This document shows positions 26,809-35,670 of a DNA stretch of 64,000 bases, in pieces. The position numbers and the translations under genes are program-made. The stretch's first letter is position 1. Every line of letters begins with the position of its first letter. This DNA comes from Lichenihabitans psoromatis (lineage in GTDB: Bacteria > Pseudomonadota > Alphaproteobacteria > Rhizobiales > Beijerinckiaceae), in NCBI RefSeq assembly GCF_004323635.1, contig NZ_CP036515.1:2171501-2235500 (forward strand). Direction: 5' to 3'. The notes beneath the pieces are model-generated. The model was not told where the DNA came from. It did not search any database and worked only from the letters and a program-made list of their open reading frames with translations.

Positions 26809-27570
26809 CGCTTTTAGAACGGCTGGAGAAAACACCAGATTCGACGATCTTCTTCCTGCTCACCACCTTGCCGGAGAAAATTCCGCTAACTGTTAGGTCA
26901 CGCTGCAGTGTGCTGGAGGTTTGCCGACTGGATAATGAGACAGCCCGTTCTTACGCGCTCTCGATCTGCGAAGACCGACATCTCCTTGCGGAGGCCGAAG
27001 ATGAAGCGATTGAGCTCGTAGTCCGCAGTGCCCGGGGCCACGTCCGAGACCTCGTCCGCAATCTTGAGGTGGTTGCTGAGGCAGGAGCCATCACGGTTCA
27101 GCGGGTACGCCGTGTTCTCCGCCTCGACTACATCGACCGCCTCGCCGACTATCTCAAGTTGGTCGTTGAAGGTGGAGACCTCGGAGCTCAGATCAGACGG
27201 CTCGACGGGTGGCACGAAGAGGCGGCGACGAAGGCGACGCGAATCCAAGAAGCATTGTTCTATCTCGCTTGTAACTACGAGTTCGAATCGCCTCGGCCCG
27301 ACCCGGTCCTCGCCGGCATTGCGGAGGAGCACAGGGTCGCAATTTTGGACGGCGTCCGAACACGTGCTGCAGCCGCGTCGATCTCAGTGAAGGATTATTG
27401 GTTGGAGCTCATCGAGCACTGGCGGCCTACTCATCAGAGCTGGAACGATAGTGATCTCGGTGCCGCGGTTATTCGGTTTGACATGCTGATGAATGCACGC
27501 GAGGCAGTAGTCACGAGGCGGGCGAAGCTGGATCGGCAGAGCCTTCCGGTTTCTGGCGAAATCACTCGCC
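26809..27570 (+). pseudogene. AAA+ clamp-loader-like (DnaX/delta'-like) ATPase fragment
   Basis: The frame starts at the IS boundary with LLERLEKTP and continues with TTLPEKIPLTVRSRC, the sensor-1/Arg-finger region (T-x-P-x-x-I-x-x-T-x-x-SRC) of bacterial clamp-loader subunits, then a lid domain and a helical C-terminal part. The Walker A/B region is missing, cut away by IS copy B. The 3' end is cut by the next IS at 27570. It may come from a plasmid or phage replication module, or be a diverged chromosomal holB/dnaX relative. Confidence 0.7.
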
Positions 27571-27632
27571 TGATGGTCCCTCGCATTGGTGGACACCTTT
27601 GATACGCTCGGATGAGCGGGAAAGGTGTTTGG

Positions 27633-27947
27633 ATGCCCAAAACGAGGCGGGAGTTCGCTCCCGAGTTTAAACGAGAGGCTGTTGCGCTGCTTGAAAGTAG
27701 CAGTCGGCCGTTGATGCAGGTTGCCACGGAGGTCGGCATCTCGCCGTCGATGCTGCGGAACTGGCGAGCGGCCATCCACACCGGCGCTGCCCGTTCGCGA
27801 GCGGTCGCGGCCGGGGTGCCGCAGCTCCCGTCCCCGGCCGACCAGGCTGCCGAGATTGCGCGGCTGAAGCGGGATCTCGATCGCACGCGCATGGAGCGCG
27901 ACGTCCTAAAAAAAGCCATCGGCATCTTCGCGGAGGTGCCCAGATGA
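27633..27947 (+). CDS. IS3-family OrfA (second type)
   Basis: 104 residues with HTH_Tnp_1 (REFAPEFKREAVALLESS, MLRNWRAAI) and a C-terminal coiled coil (AEIARLKRDLDRTRMERDVL) ending in the family's KKAIGIFAE. The stop overlaps OrfB's start (ATGA). Confidence 0.9.
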   Translation: MPKTRREFAPEFKREAVALLESSSRPLMQVATEVGISPSMLRNWRAAIHTGAARSRAVAAGVPQLPSPADQAAEIARLKRDLDRTRMERDVLKKAIGIFAEVPR

Positions 27948-28804
27948 GGTTCACGTTCATCCGCGATCACGTCGGCACGTGGCCGATCCGGCTCATGTGC
28001 CGCGTGCTGCAGGTCTCTGCCAGCGGCTACTATGCATGGCGGGATCGCCCCGACAGTGCTCGGCTCGTCGCCAACCGTCATCTGCTTGGCGATGTCCGGC
28101 GTCTCGAGGCCGAGCATCGTGGCCGCTATGGCTCACCGAGGATGCACGCCGCGCTTCGTGCTGAAGGCCGGACGGTGAGCCGGGGACGCGTCGCCCGTTT
28201 GATGCGCCACCACGGGATTCGCGGCCTGGCAGGGCGTCGGTTCAAGCCTTGCACAACGGACAGCCGCCATGATCTTCCGATCGCGCCAAACCGGCTCAAG
28301 CAGGTGTTCGCGGCAACAACTCCGAACACCGTCTGGCTGGCGGACATCACCTATATCGCCACCGGAGAGGGATGGCTCTATCTCGCTGCGGTCCTCGACC
28401 TCGCCACGCGCAAGATCGTCGGCTGGGCGATGCGCGATCATATGCGCACCGAGCTGCCGCTCGCCGCGCTCATGATGGCCGCCCAGCGTCAACGCCCAGG
28501 GGCCGGGCTCATCCAACATTCGGATCGTGGCAGCCAATACGCCGCCGAGGTCTACCGAAAGCAGCTGGCCGTCATGGCGGCGACGCCGTCGATGAGCCGC
28601 ACGGGCTGCTGTTACGACAACGCCCCGATGGAGAGCTTCTTCCACACGCTGAAGGTCGAACTCGTCCACCAATGTCACTGGGCGACACGCGACGAGGCCC
28701 GACGCGACCTGTTCGCCTACATCGAAGGCTATTATAACCGACGACGGATCCACTCTGCGCTCGGCTACAAAACGCCAGAACAAGCCGAGAGGCTGGCGGC
28801 ATAA
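27944..28804 (+). CDS. IS3-family OrfB transposase (second type)
   Basis: 286 residues; HTH_21 region (RGRYGSPRMHAAL), then the DDE core: [17 protein letters not shown] and NAPMESFFHTLK give the full triad. The C-terminus YNRRRIHSALGYKTP is standard. Appears functional. Confidence 0.93.
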   Translation: MRFTFIRDHVGTWPIRLMCRVLQVSASGYYAWRDRPDSARLVANRHLLGDVRRLEAEHRGRYGSPRMHAALRAEGRTVSRGRVARLMRHHGIRGLAGRRFKPCTTDSRHDLPIAPNRLKQVFAATTPNTVWLADITYIATGEGWLYLAAVLDLATRKIVGWAMRDHMRTELPLAALMMAAQRQRPGAGLIQHSDRGSQYAAEVYRKQLAVMAATPSMSRTGCCYDNAPMESFFHTLKVELVHQCHWATRDEARRDLFAYIEGYYNRRRIHSALGYKTPEQAERLAA

Positions 28805-28835
28805 CCCCCGTGTCCATCAATTCAGGGCACCATCA

Positions 28836-29801
28836 CGCCGTGTGCGAGTGGTTAAACCGCGAAAGGCGGGCGGCATCGACGCCGCCATCGGCTTGGGATT
28901 GAGCGAGCCATATTTAAGCCGAGACGCGGCGCGACTGATCTGGAATGCCGGTTCCTTCCTCATCCAGGAACACGGGCTCTGCTTCAACACGCGTATCACC
29001 ATACGCCACCGCTCTCGTGGGACACTTAGTCATGATGTTGCCGCCAAGCTCGTCGGACGGCTAACCCATCAGCTTGAACTTTGGCTCAGCCGCCGCCCAG
29101 ACCGAGCTTCAGGACCTGCGCTGCCTTGGGTGTATGTGCAAGAGGTAGACGAGGAAGGTCACCTGCTGACCACTCTAGCGGCTTGCGTCGCAGAGCAACA
29201 TCAAAACGGAGCGATGACTTGGCTTCGCCAGCGCAAGGCAGGGCCGGATTCGCAGCATTGGCGGGCCATTCACATGCGCTGCACAAAGGGGGAACATGAC
29301 GAGGCGCGTTTGCGTCGGCATACAGCCTATCTCCGTCTCCTGTGCCGAGGTCTCGATACGAGGAGCAGCGTCGGCGGGGCTCAGTTCGTCGAGCAACTCG
29401 AAATTCCTACTACCTGGCGACGTGCCGCTGGTCGAGTCAGCTGCGCCCAACGCGTACGAGCCTCGAAGTCAATCGGGGAGAGTGCGCAACTCGCCGCGTG
29501 CAATGAGGGATGTGAGATGCTCTCAGCTTTCGACAATCAGGCCTGGAGCTTACTGGATGGAACATGGCAGCTGGAGGAGCACGCGCGTCGACTATCAGTG
29601 CGGGAGGCGCATACGCGTGAAGAGCGGGCGAGCGTCACGCCGATCGAGAAGCTTTCAGGACAGGTTGCCGACCAAGCTCGGGAGGAGATTAGGGTTAAGC
29701 TGCGAGGGCGTTGGCGCCGCGAGGCTCGTGAGCGTGCGCGCCATTGGCATGAATGGCTACCAACAATCAATCGCTTGACAACCAAGCAGGCAACACTTTG
29801 A
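28836..29801 (+). pseudogene. 5'-truncated gene, possibly plasmid Rep-like
   Basis: About 320 codons open from the IS boundary with RVRVVKPRKAGG. No domain is certain. The layout (GHLLTTL, then a WLRQRK segment, AYLRLLCRGLD and a late ASKSIGESAQ) faintly recalls replication-initiation-like proteins of alphaproteobacterial plasmids that have HLL, YLxKGLD and SxxIGxxA motifs, but the HUH signature is not intact. The C-terminus is very basic (RGRWRREARERARHW). When the IS and one CGCC are removed it joins in frame to the AAA+ fragment, so both may once have been one gene or the join may be fortuitous. Confidence 0.45.
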
Positions 29802-30262
29802 GCAAAATAGTTTTTTTTCGGGTCTGATATTCAGTATACGTGCTTAGAGGCGGAAAAACTCAATCTTATTAGTTGGAGATTAGGAAAACATAAACAATAC
29901 TTAGGCTAGCTTGTGCAAAATAGGCACCTTATTCGTGCAAAACAAATCGGAACCGCCCGATGGGGCGATTATTCTGCCGTGCCGGGAGGCTCGTTCGCCA
30001 TGCTTGCAGCGGTTCCTGCTTCGGTGGCCCCCGATGACGCCCGGACGAAATTACGAACGACCGATTTCGACTACACGCCCTATCGCCCGGATCCCTCCGT
30101 GGGTCGGAACACTGCGATCGGGCTGGACACTCCGCTGACCGAAAAAACACCGACGCGTTCTCGGCCTACACTGATCTAGTGTCAGCGTCCGGTGAGCACC
30201 GCCTTGCGGGGTAGGGTCTTGTTGAGAACTGAGCGTTTGGACAGTCATACGCACAGTGCCTT
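29802..30262. other. AT-rich spacer with possible gene remnant
   Basis: 29800-29930 is markedly AT-rich for this genome, with a T8 run near 29811. A frame at 29913-30179 (88 codons) contains a coding-like stretch (ASVAPDDARTKLRTTDFDY) but no recognised domain and no good ribosome site; it may be a fragment. Confidence 0.35.
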
Positions 30263-30423
30263 TGGTCGGCTTGAGATCGTCAAAGCGGGCCGGCGACGCC
30301 GTTGACCGGAAGATGAGAAGGCCCGCATCGTGCTGGAGAGCATGGTCGGCCCCCGGTCGGTGTCAGCGACGGCTCGACGTCGCGGCCTATCCCGGGGCTG
30401 CTACTGACGTGGCGGCGCGCTTT
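30263..30423 (+). pseudogene. IS66-family TnpA remnant
   Basis: Translation gives RLEIVKAGRRRR, a TGA where Trp is usual, then PEDEKARIVLESM and SVSATARRRGLSR, and after a one-base shift LLLTWRR. This matches the N-terminal HTH of IS66-type TnpA (RRRWSxEEKARIV...SVSEVARRHGLSRSLLFxWRR). Only about 50 codons remain. Confidence 0.7.
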
Positions 30424-30631
30424 TAGTAAGCGTCAGCCGAAGCCCGTCTTGCAGCTTTTCGAGGTCGTGAGAACCTGGCTCCTGGATTGGGTTGGGTGGA
30501 ATGGACGATGCGGGAGAGAGTGGGCTCGGGAGTGGTCGTACAAGGGCTCGGGAGGTTCACGCCGAGGTTCTGTGTCAAACAGCAGTGAAGGTTGCCCCCT
30601 GATTGGAGTGGGCCCCTTCCGGTGGACGGTT

Positions 30632-31456
30632 TTAAGCCGCCGACTTGACCGTCTGCCGGGTGAAGTAATCCTCGAACTGTTTTGGGCTGAGATAGCCGAG
30701 GGCAGAATGCAGCCTCGTAGCGTTGTAGGTCTCTTCGATGAAGCGGGGAAGGTGTTCGGCCACATCCTCGAACGTCTCGAAGGCCATCGGGTAGACCGCC
30801 TCGACCTTGAGGGTCTTCATGAAGCTTTCGGCCTTGGCATTGTCGTATGGATTGCCACGTCTTCCCATAGATCCTTTGAGGCCGCGGGCCGCGAGTTCGT
30901 CGCGGTAGACCTTGGCAGCATATTGCGATCCTCGATCCGAGTGATGCACGCAACCGGACGACGGTTTGCGATCCACAACGGCAGCCCTCAGAGCCGCCAG
31001 GGTCAACCGGGCATCGATCGATCGGCTCATGGCATAGCCCACGACCCTTCTCGACCAGGCGTCGAGGACAATGGCAACGTAGACGAATGAGCCGACCACT
31101 TGAACGTAGGTGATGTCGGCGACCCAGAGTTGGTCTGGCCCGTTCAGCGCCATGTCCTGTGTCAGATTGGCGAAGATGGGATGATCGTGATCACTGTCGG
31201 TCGTGATGGTTGTGCGCCGTCGGATCCGCGGTTGCAGGTCATGCTCGCGCATGAGCCGGCGGACCTTCTTGTGATTGACCACGAGACCCTGCTGCCCAAG
31301 AGCTGCTCGAACACGACGCCATCCGTAACGCTCGAACTCTTCGCAGATCCGCCACATCGCTTCGACAAGGGCGGTTTCGTCGACGGCAGCCACCGGCCCG
31401 TCATAGAACGTGGAGCGAGCAAGACCCATCAGCCGGCACCCCTCTGCGACAGACAA
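30632..31456 (-). CDS. IS3-family OrfB transposase (third type)
   Basis: 274 residues with HTH_21 ([11 protein letters not shown]) and DDE core ([32 protein letters not shown]), all catalytic residues present. It overlaps OrfA by 28 bp. Confidence 0.92.
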   Translation of the reverse strand: MSVAEGCRLMGLARSTFYDGPVAAVDETALVEAMWRICEEFERYGWRRVRAALGQQGLVVNHKKVRRLMREHDLQPRIRRRTTITTDSDHDHPIFANLTQDMALNGPDQLWVADITYVQVVGSFVYVAIVLDAWSRRVVGYAMSRSIDARLTLAALRAAVVDRKPSSGCVHHSDRGSQYAAKVYRDELAARGLKGSMGRRGNPYDNAKAESFMKTLKVEAVYPMAFETFEDVAEHLPRFIEETYNATRLHSALGYLSPKQFEDYFTRQTVKSAA

Positions 31457-31776
31457 GCCGCAGGGCCTGCTAAGGACACGGGCACGCTTTTCGGCCGGAG
31501 AGATGCATGAGAAGCCCCCTTTAGAAAGTCCAGCTCGAGAGCCTGTTTTCCGACCAGCCGCTCAAGCGCTGCGATGCGCGCCTCATAGGCCTGCAGAAGG
31601 TCTGCCGCGCCCAGGTCCTGATCGAGCGCCCCCGCCTGAAACTTATCTACCCAGATCCGGATCAGGTTGCGTGACAGATCGTGGCGCTTGGCGAGACCAT
31701 GCAGGGTCTCGCCAGCCAGGTACTCCTGGACAACCTGTCGCTTGAATTCGACGCTGTGGGTTCGGTGTTGACTCAT
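31429..31776 (-). CDS. IS3-family OrfA (third type)
   Basis: 115 residues; HTH_Tnp_1 ([32 protein letters not shown]) followed by a coiled-coil segment ([20 protein letters not shown]). Overlap with OrfB implies frameshift fusion. Confidence 0.9.
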   Translation of the reverse strand: MSQHRTHSVEFKRQVVQEYLAGETLHGLAKRHDLSRNLIRIWVDKFQAGALDQDLGAADLLQAYEARIAALERLVGKQALELDFLKGASHASLRPKSVPVSLAGPAACLSQRGAG

Positions 31777-31856
31777 GGACTTTCATCTTTCGAAAGCCCG
31801 ACCTCCGGTCAATCGACGATCGCCAACCTGTCCATTGTCAGGGGCCCACTCCAGAT

Positions 31857-32400
31857 CGGCGTCCAAAACTGACCCCCTTGAGACGTGCTGAGGCGGTAGC
31901 ACCCGCCCTACGGAGCTGGTCCGGGTTGCGCAGCCGGGCGGGTGCGGGGTGGATCAGGCTCGGTTCTTAAAGCGCCAGCTCTCGTTACCGGTTTCGACGA
32001 TCTCACAGTGATGGGTGAGCCGGTCGAGGAGCGCGGTGGTCATCTTGGCGTCGCCGAACACGTTGGCCATTCGCCGAAGGCCAGGTTGGTCGTCACGATA
32101 ACGGAGGTCTGCTCGTAGAGCCGGCTGATCATGGGGAACAGCAACTGTCCGCCGGACTGGGCAAAGGGCAGGTGGCCGAGTTCGTCGAGCACGATGAAGT
32201 CCATGCGGAACAAGTAGTCGGCCATGCGACCTTGCCGTCCGGCCCGCGTCTCGGCTTCGAGCCGGTTTACGAGGTCGACGACGTTGAAGAAGCGACCGCG
32301 TGCGCCGTTGCGGATGCAGGCCCGGGCGATCGCGAGGGCAAGATGGGTCTTGCCGGTCCCTGTGCCGCCGACTGGCCGGCCCCCACCGAGCGGTCCAGGG
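31857..32400 (-). pseudogene. IS21-family IstB remnant, truncated and frameshifted
   Basis: Minus-strand frame with Walker [34 protein letters not shown] (Walker B) and [10 protein letters not shown], all typical of the IstB AAA+ helper. After GEWP one base is missing; the proper end ([18 protein letters not shown], then KNRA and TGA at 31954-31956) is in a neighbouring frame. The N-terminus before the P-loop is replaced by unrelated sequence at about 32395. No IstA is present. The IS21 terminal repeats around 31857-31890 and 30570-30603 are split by the IS3 element. Confidence 0.85.
31914..31939. repeat. 26-bp direct repeat, copy 1
   Basis: AGCTGGTCCGGGTTGCGCAG followed by CCGGGC; an exact second copy lies at 32452-32477. 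The pair brackets the IstB remnant. Confidence 0.85.
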
Positions 32401-32451
32401 TTTATGTTAGTTGATCGACGGCCTGAGTGCGAGGGCTGGTGTGTCCGGCGA

Positions 32452-32477
32452 AGCTGGTCCGGGTTGCGCAGCCGGGC
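32452..32477. repeat. 26-bp direct repeat, copy 2
   Basis: Exact match to 31914-31939, same orientation, 538 bp apart. Confidence 0.85.
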
Positions 32478-32512
32478 AGCTGGCCGCCGTTGATTGAGCA
32501 CAAAGGAGCAGT

Positions 32513-32581
32513 GATCCCTCTTTTATTGAGGGATCGAACCTTGGTGAACGTTTGAGGAGGCCGTCTTGCTCTTTGAGCAAG
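32513..32581. repeat. Two tandem perfect hairpins
   Basis: GATCCCTC/GAGGGATC (32513-32520 and 32528-32535, 7-nt loop) followed by CTTGCTC/GAGCAAG (32565-32571 and 32575-32581, 3-nt loop). They lie between the IstB remnant and a broken oxidoreductase gene. Neither is followed by a T run, so they are not standard terminators. Confidence 0.6.
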
Positions 32582-32623
32582 GGACCCGCTCAACTATGGC
32601 TGGCGCGACTATGGGCAGCTCAA

Positions 32624-32833
32624 TCCGCAGTGGACGCTCACCATGAACGGTTCGAGGCGCAGTTGGCGGAGAACGATCAGGCGTTGAAGGCGGCCGGACA
32701 TTGGGGAGTGCCCACCATTATCTTCGAGAATGAACCCTTCTTTGGCCAAGATCGCTTTGACATGCTCGTGTGGAGGCTGAAGCAGCGCGGCATCGCAAGC
32801 AGAAGCGGATCGCCGAAGGGCAAATCCTTGTGA
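32624..32833 (+). pseudogene. C-terminal fragment of DsbA-fold / HCCA-isomerase-like protein
   Basis: In-frame tail with NDQALKAAGHWGVPTIIF (the cis-Pro loop V-P-T of the DsbA/kappa-GST fold) and GQDRFDMLVWRL. About 60-65 residues remain of a protein normally near 200. Just upstream, in another frame at 32592-32616, NYGWRDYGQ recalls a motif of PuuE-type polysaccharide deacetylases, so the segment is a mosaic of fragments. Confidence 0.65.
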
Positions 32834-32839
32834 GGTTCC

Positions 32840-33035
32840 TTGCCCACCCCGCGCTTTGATCCTAGCCGGACCGCCGCCGCACTTGGCGCCGAGCTCCGGT
32901 CCGGGAGGTTGGACCCGTGCGGCCTTGTCGAGGAGACTCTCGCCGCGATCGCCGCCTATCCCGACAAGACCATATTCATCGAAGTGACGGCGGCACGCGC
33001 GCGCAAGGAGGCGGCGGCATCGCGTGCTCGGCTAT
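32840..33035 (+). pseudogene. N-terminal fragment of amidase-signature enzyme
   Basis: First 65 codons match the start of GatA/amidase-family enzymes (LGAELRSGRLDPCGLVEETL, TARARKEAAASRARL). After about 33035 the frame leaves the family; the catalytic Ser-cisSer-Lys region is absent. Its start is 6 bp from the HCCA-like stop, an operon arrangement that must predate the decay. Confidence 0.6.
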
Positions 33036-33463
33036 GCTCGCATAAAGCCGTGGCATCCGCGGACTATGTGTTGACGACCTTGTCGCGCCATATCGCTATG
33101 ACGCCTCGCCCTCATGGGCCCCGAGCCTCCACCGCTAACCAGGCGGGATGGGGACCGCCGGGAAACAAGGACCGAAAGGCATCGGTAAAGCATGGCTCCT
33201 TGAAGGGGGTCGTGCAGGATTGGGGTACATGGATTGGCGTCCAAACCCCAAGGACGATGCTCCATGGTGATGGATCGAGTGATGGCGCATCCGTCCGCGT
33301 TGACTGCTTAGCGGCAGGAAGCGGTGCATAAAGGCCGATCGCACAACTCCGGCCTCCCTGTCACAAGGTTGCACTCTCGATCCAACGGTTGACGACGGCG
33401 TGGCTCCGAGGTTCGGACCTGAGACGTAATTAGTTGGCTTCGTCTCTCGCAGGCGAAGCAGCG
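33036..33463. other. Spacer between amidase stub and groEL
   Basis: No recognised gene. A short inverted repeat GCTTCG/CGAAGC (33437-33442 and 33454-33459) lies just past the groEL stop and could be a weak terminator, although no T run follows on the minus strand. Confidence 0.4.
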
Positions 33464-35110
33464 TTAGTAATCCATGCCACCCATGCCGCCACCACCACCA
33501 CCCATAGGCATCGCGGATGCGCTGTTGGGCTTGGGCGCATCAGCGATCATGCTTTCCGTCATGATCAGCAGGCCCGCTACCGAGGCCGCGTTCTGAAGTG
33601 CGGTCCGAACGACTTTCGTGGGGTCGACGATGCCGGCCTCGATCATGTCGACATATGTCTCGGTCTGGGCATCGAAGCCGTAGGTCAGCGAATCGCTTGC
33701 GCCAATCTTTCCGACCACGATCGAGCCTTCCAAGCCAGCATTGTCGACGATCTGGCGGATCGGGGCTTCCAGCGCCTTCAGCACGATCTTAATACCGGCT
33801 TGGACGTCCGGGATGTCGCTCTTGAGCTTGCCGACCACGCGCTTCGCCTGCAGCAACGCGGTGCCACCGCCGGAAACGATGCCTTCTTCAACGGCCGCGC
33901 GGGTGGCGTTGAGGGCGTCGTCGACGCGGTCCTTCTTCTCCTTGACTTCGACTTCAGTCGAGCCGCCAACGCGGATGACCGCGACGCCACCGGCCAACTT
34001 GGCCAGACGCTCCTGCAGCTTCTCTTTGTCGTAGTCGGAGGTTGTCTCTTCAATTTGCGCCTTGATCTGCGCGATGCGGCCTGTGATTTCCTCCTTGGAC
34101 CCGGCGCCGTCGATCAGCGTTGTCGTCTCCTTATCTATGCGGACGCGTTTGGCTCGGCCCAGCATGTCGACGGTCACCGATTCAAGCTTGATGCCCAGCT
34201 CCTCGGAGATCATCTGCCCCTTGGTGAGAATCGCGAGATCCTCAAGCATAGCCTTGCGGCGATCGCCGAACCCAGGCGCCTTGACGGCTGCGATCTTAAG
34301 GCCACCTCGCAGCTTGTTGACCACGAGCGTCGCGAGAGCCTCACCCTCAATGTCCTCGGCGATAATGAGCAGTGGCTTACCGGTTTGCACGACGGCCTCA
34401 AGCACCGGCAGCATGGCCTGGAGCGACGAGAGCTTCTTCTCGTGGATGAGGATGTAGGGATCCTCGAGCTCGGCAACCATCTTCTCGGCATTGGTGATGA
34501 AGTAGGGCGAGAGATAGCCACGGTCGAACTGCATGCCCTCCACGACATCGAGTTCGGTGTCGGCCGTCTTGGCTTCCTCGACCGTAATGACGCCCTCGTT
34601 GCCGACTTTCTGCATTGCCTTGGCTATCATCTGGCCGATTTCCGTGTCGCCATTGGCCGAGATCGTGCCGACCTGCGCGACTTCGTCCGACGAGTTGATC
34701 TTCTTCGAGCGTGCTTTGATGTCCTCGAGGGCTGCCGTGACGGCCATGTCGATGCCGCGCTTGATGTCCATGGGGTTCATGCCGGCCGAGACGTATTTGA
34801 CCCCTTCCTGGATCATGGCCTGGGCTAGGATCGTGGCGGTCGTGGTGCCGTCGCCGGCGATGTCGTTCGTCTTCGAGGCCACCTCGCGCACCATTTGGGC
34901 GCCCATGTTCTCGAACTTGTCTTCTAGCTCGATTTCCTTGGCGACTGTAACACCATCCTTGGTGATGCGGGGTGCCCCATAAGACTTGTCAATGATGACG
35001 TTGCGACCCTTGGGGCCAAGCGTCACCTTGACCGCATTGTTGAGTATTTCGATGCCGCGTAACATGCGATCGCGAGCATCGGCGGAGAAACGGACGGTTT
35101 TGGCTGACAT
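33464..35110 (-). CDS. groEL: GroEL chaperonin
   Basis: 548 residues, full length, with the ATP-binding signature [12 protein letters not shown], hinge and apical domains, and the Gly-Met-rich C-terminal tail ending GGMDY. Forms the 14-mer folding chamber with GroES. It follows groES by 53 bp in one operon. Alphaproteobacteria often have several groEL copies; this one sits next to mobile DNA and in a stress gene cluster, so it may be an accessory copy. Confidence 0.97.
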   Translation of the reverse strand: MSAKTVRFSADARDRMLRGIEILNNAVKVTLGPKGRNVIIDKSYGAPRITKDGVTVAKEIELEDKFENMGAQMVREVASKTNDIAGDGTTTATILAQAMIQEGVKYVSAGMNPMDIKRGIDMAVTAALEDIKARSKKINSSDEVAQVGTISANGDTEIGQMIAKAMQKVGNEGVITVEEAKTADTELDVVEGMQFDRGYLSPYFITNAEKMVAELEDPYILIHEKKLSSLQAMLPVLEAVVQTGKPLLIIAEDIEGEALATLVVNKLRGGLKIAAVKAPGFGDRRKAMLEDLAILTKGQMISEELGIKLESVTVDMLGRAKRVRIDKETTTLIDGAGSKEEITGRIAQIKAQIEETTSDYDKEKLQERLAKLAGGVAVIRVGGSTEVEVKEKKDRVDDALNATRAAVEEGIVSGGGTALLQAKRVVGKLKSDIPDVQAGIKIVLKALEAPIRQIVDNAGLEGSIVVGKIGASDSLTYGFDAQTETYVDMIEAGIVDPTKVVRTALQNAASVAGLLIMTESMIADAPKPNSASAMPMGGGGGGMGGMDY

Positions 35111-35163
35111 AAGATACTCCTGAATCTTGTAGGTTCACCGAAAAAGGGGAAGGGAACCGGCGG

Positions 35164-35451
35164 TCAGCCGACGACGCCCATGATGTCGCTTTCCTTCATG
35201 ATGAGAAGTTCTTTGCCGTCGATCTTGACCTCCGTGCCCGACCACTTGCCGAACAGCACCTTGTCGCCCGCCTTGACGTCGAGGGGCATCAACTTACCGC
35301 TTTCGTCGCGACCGCCGGGGCCAACCGCGATGATCTCGCCCTCCTGCGGCTTCTCCTTGGCGTTATCCGGAATGATGATGCCGCCTTTGGTCTTCTCCTC
35401 GCCATCAAGGCGACGGACAACGACGCGGTCGTGAAGCGGGCGGAACATCAT
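35164..35451 (-). CDS. groES: GroES co-chaperonin
   Basis: 95 residues from the ATG at 35451 ([12 protein letters not shown]), preceded by AAGGAAA. Standard GroES fold with mobile-loop region ([18 protein letters not shown]) and C-terminal [11 protein letters not shown]. No CIRCE element (TTAGCACTC-N9-GAGTGCTAA) is present upstream, so control by HrcA seems unlikely at this copy. Confidence 0.97.
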   Translation of the reverse strand: MMFRPLHDRVVVRRLDGEEKTKGGIIIPDNAKEKPQEGEIIAVGPGGRDESGKLMPLDVKAGDKVLFGKWSGTEVKIDGKELLIMKESDIMGVVG

Positions 35452-35539
35452 GATGTCGTTTCCTTGTGGTGATCGAGGCGACACTTGGAACACGTCGCGA
35501 AGTCGGTCGGTCGATTCAGGACCCGACGCATGATCCCCG

Positions 35540-35597
35540 TTGCGATCATATTATCCCCGGCCGAGCCTTTTTGGGTCGAGCGAGTCCGAGGACTCGC
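35540..35597 (-). promoter_or_regulatory. Candidate groESL promoter with adjacent palindrome
   Basis: On the minus strand GATAAT (about 35545-35550) is a plausible -10 and TCGACC about 18 bp upstream a weak -35. Immediately upstream is the perfect inverted repeat GCGAGTCC-GA-GGACTCGC (35580-35597), which could be an operator or the terminator of the mla operon ending at 35671. Confidence 0.35.
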
Positions 35598-35670
35598 TAT
35601 GCATAAACGCACGCCACCGCGCAGACGCGATTTACGCTCGGTTACAAGCCGAGTCACGGCGCTGTACGGA

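Larger units (their letters stand above)
27567..28839 (+). mobile_element. IS3-family insertion sequence (second type)
   Basis: Element 27571-28835 (1265 bp) with imperfect terminal inverted repeats beginning TGATGGT and sharing TGGACAC about 20 bases in, flanked by a 4-bp direct repeat CGCC (27567-27570, 28836-28839). It differs in sequence from the IS407-like copies and carries two intact overlapping frames. Confidence 0.9.
30601..31856 (-). mobile_element. IS3-family insertion sequence (third type)
   Basis: Element 30604-31853 (1250 bp), termini TGGAGTGGGCCCCT on both sides, flanked by the 3-bp direct repeat GAT (30601-30603, 31854-31856). Both transposase frames lie on the minus strand. 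The target is the repeat-rich terminal region of an IS21-type element. Confidence 0.9.

Noticed and set aside
16606..26812. Classical composite transposon formed by IS copies A and B
   Set aside because: Copy A has its own ACGG duplication on both sides, and the outer flanks of A and B do not match, so the segment did not transpose as a unit.
33434..34828. Long plus-strand frame of 464 codons opposite groEL
   Set aside because: It is the antisense shadow of groEL; the translation is His/Asp/Leu-rich without any domain.
35452..35670. CIRCE heat-shock operator upstream of groES
   Set aside because: Neither TTAGCACTC nor its partner half is present.
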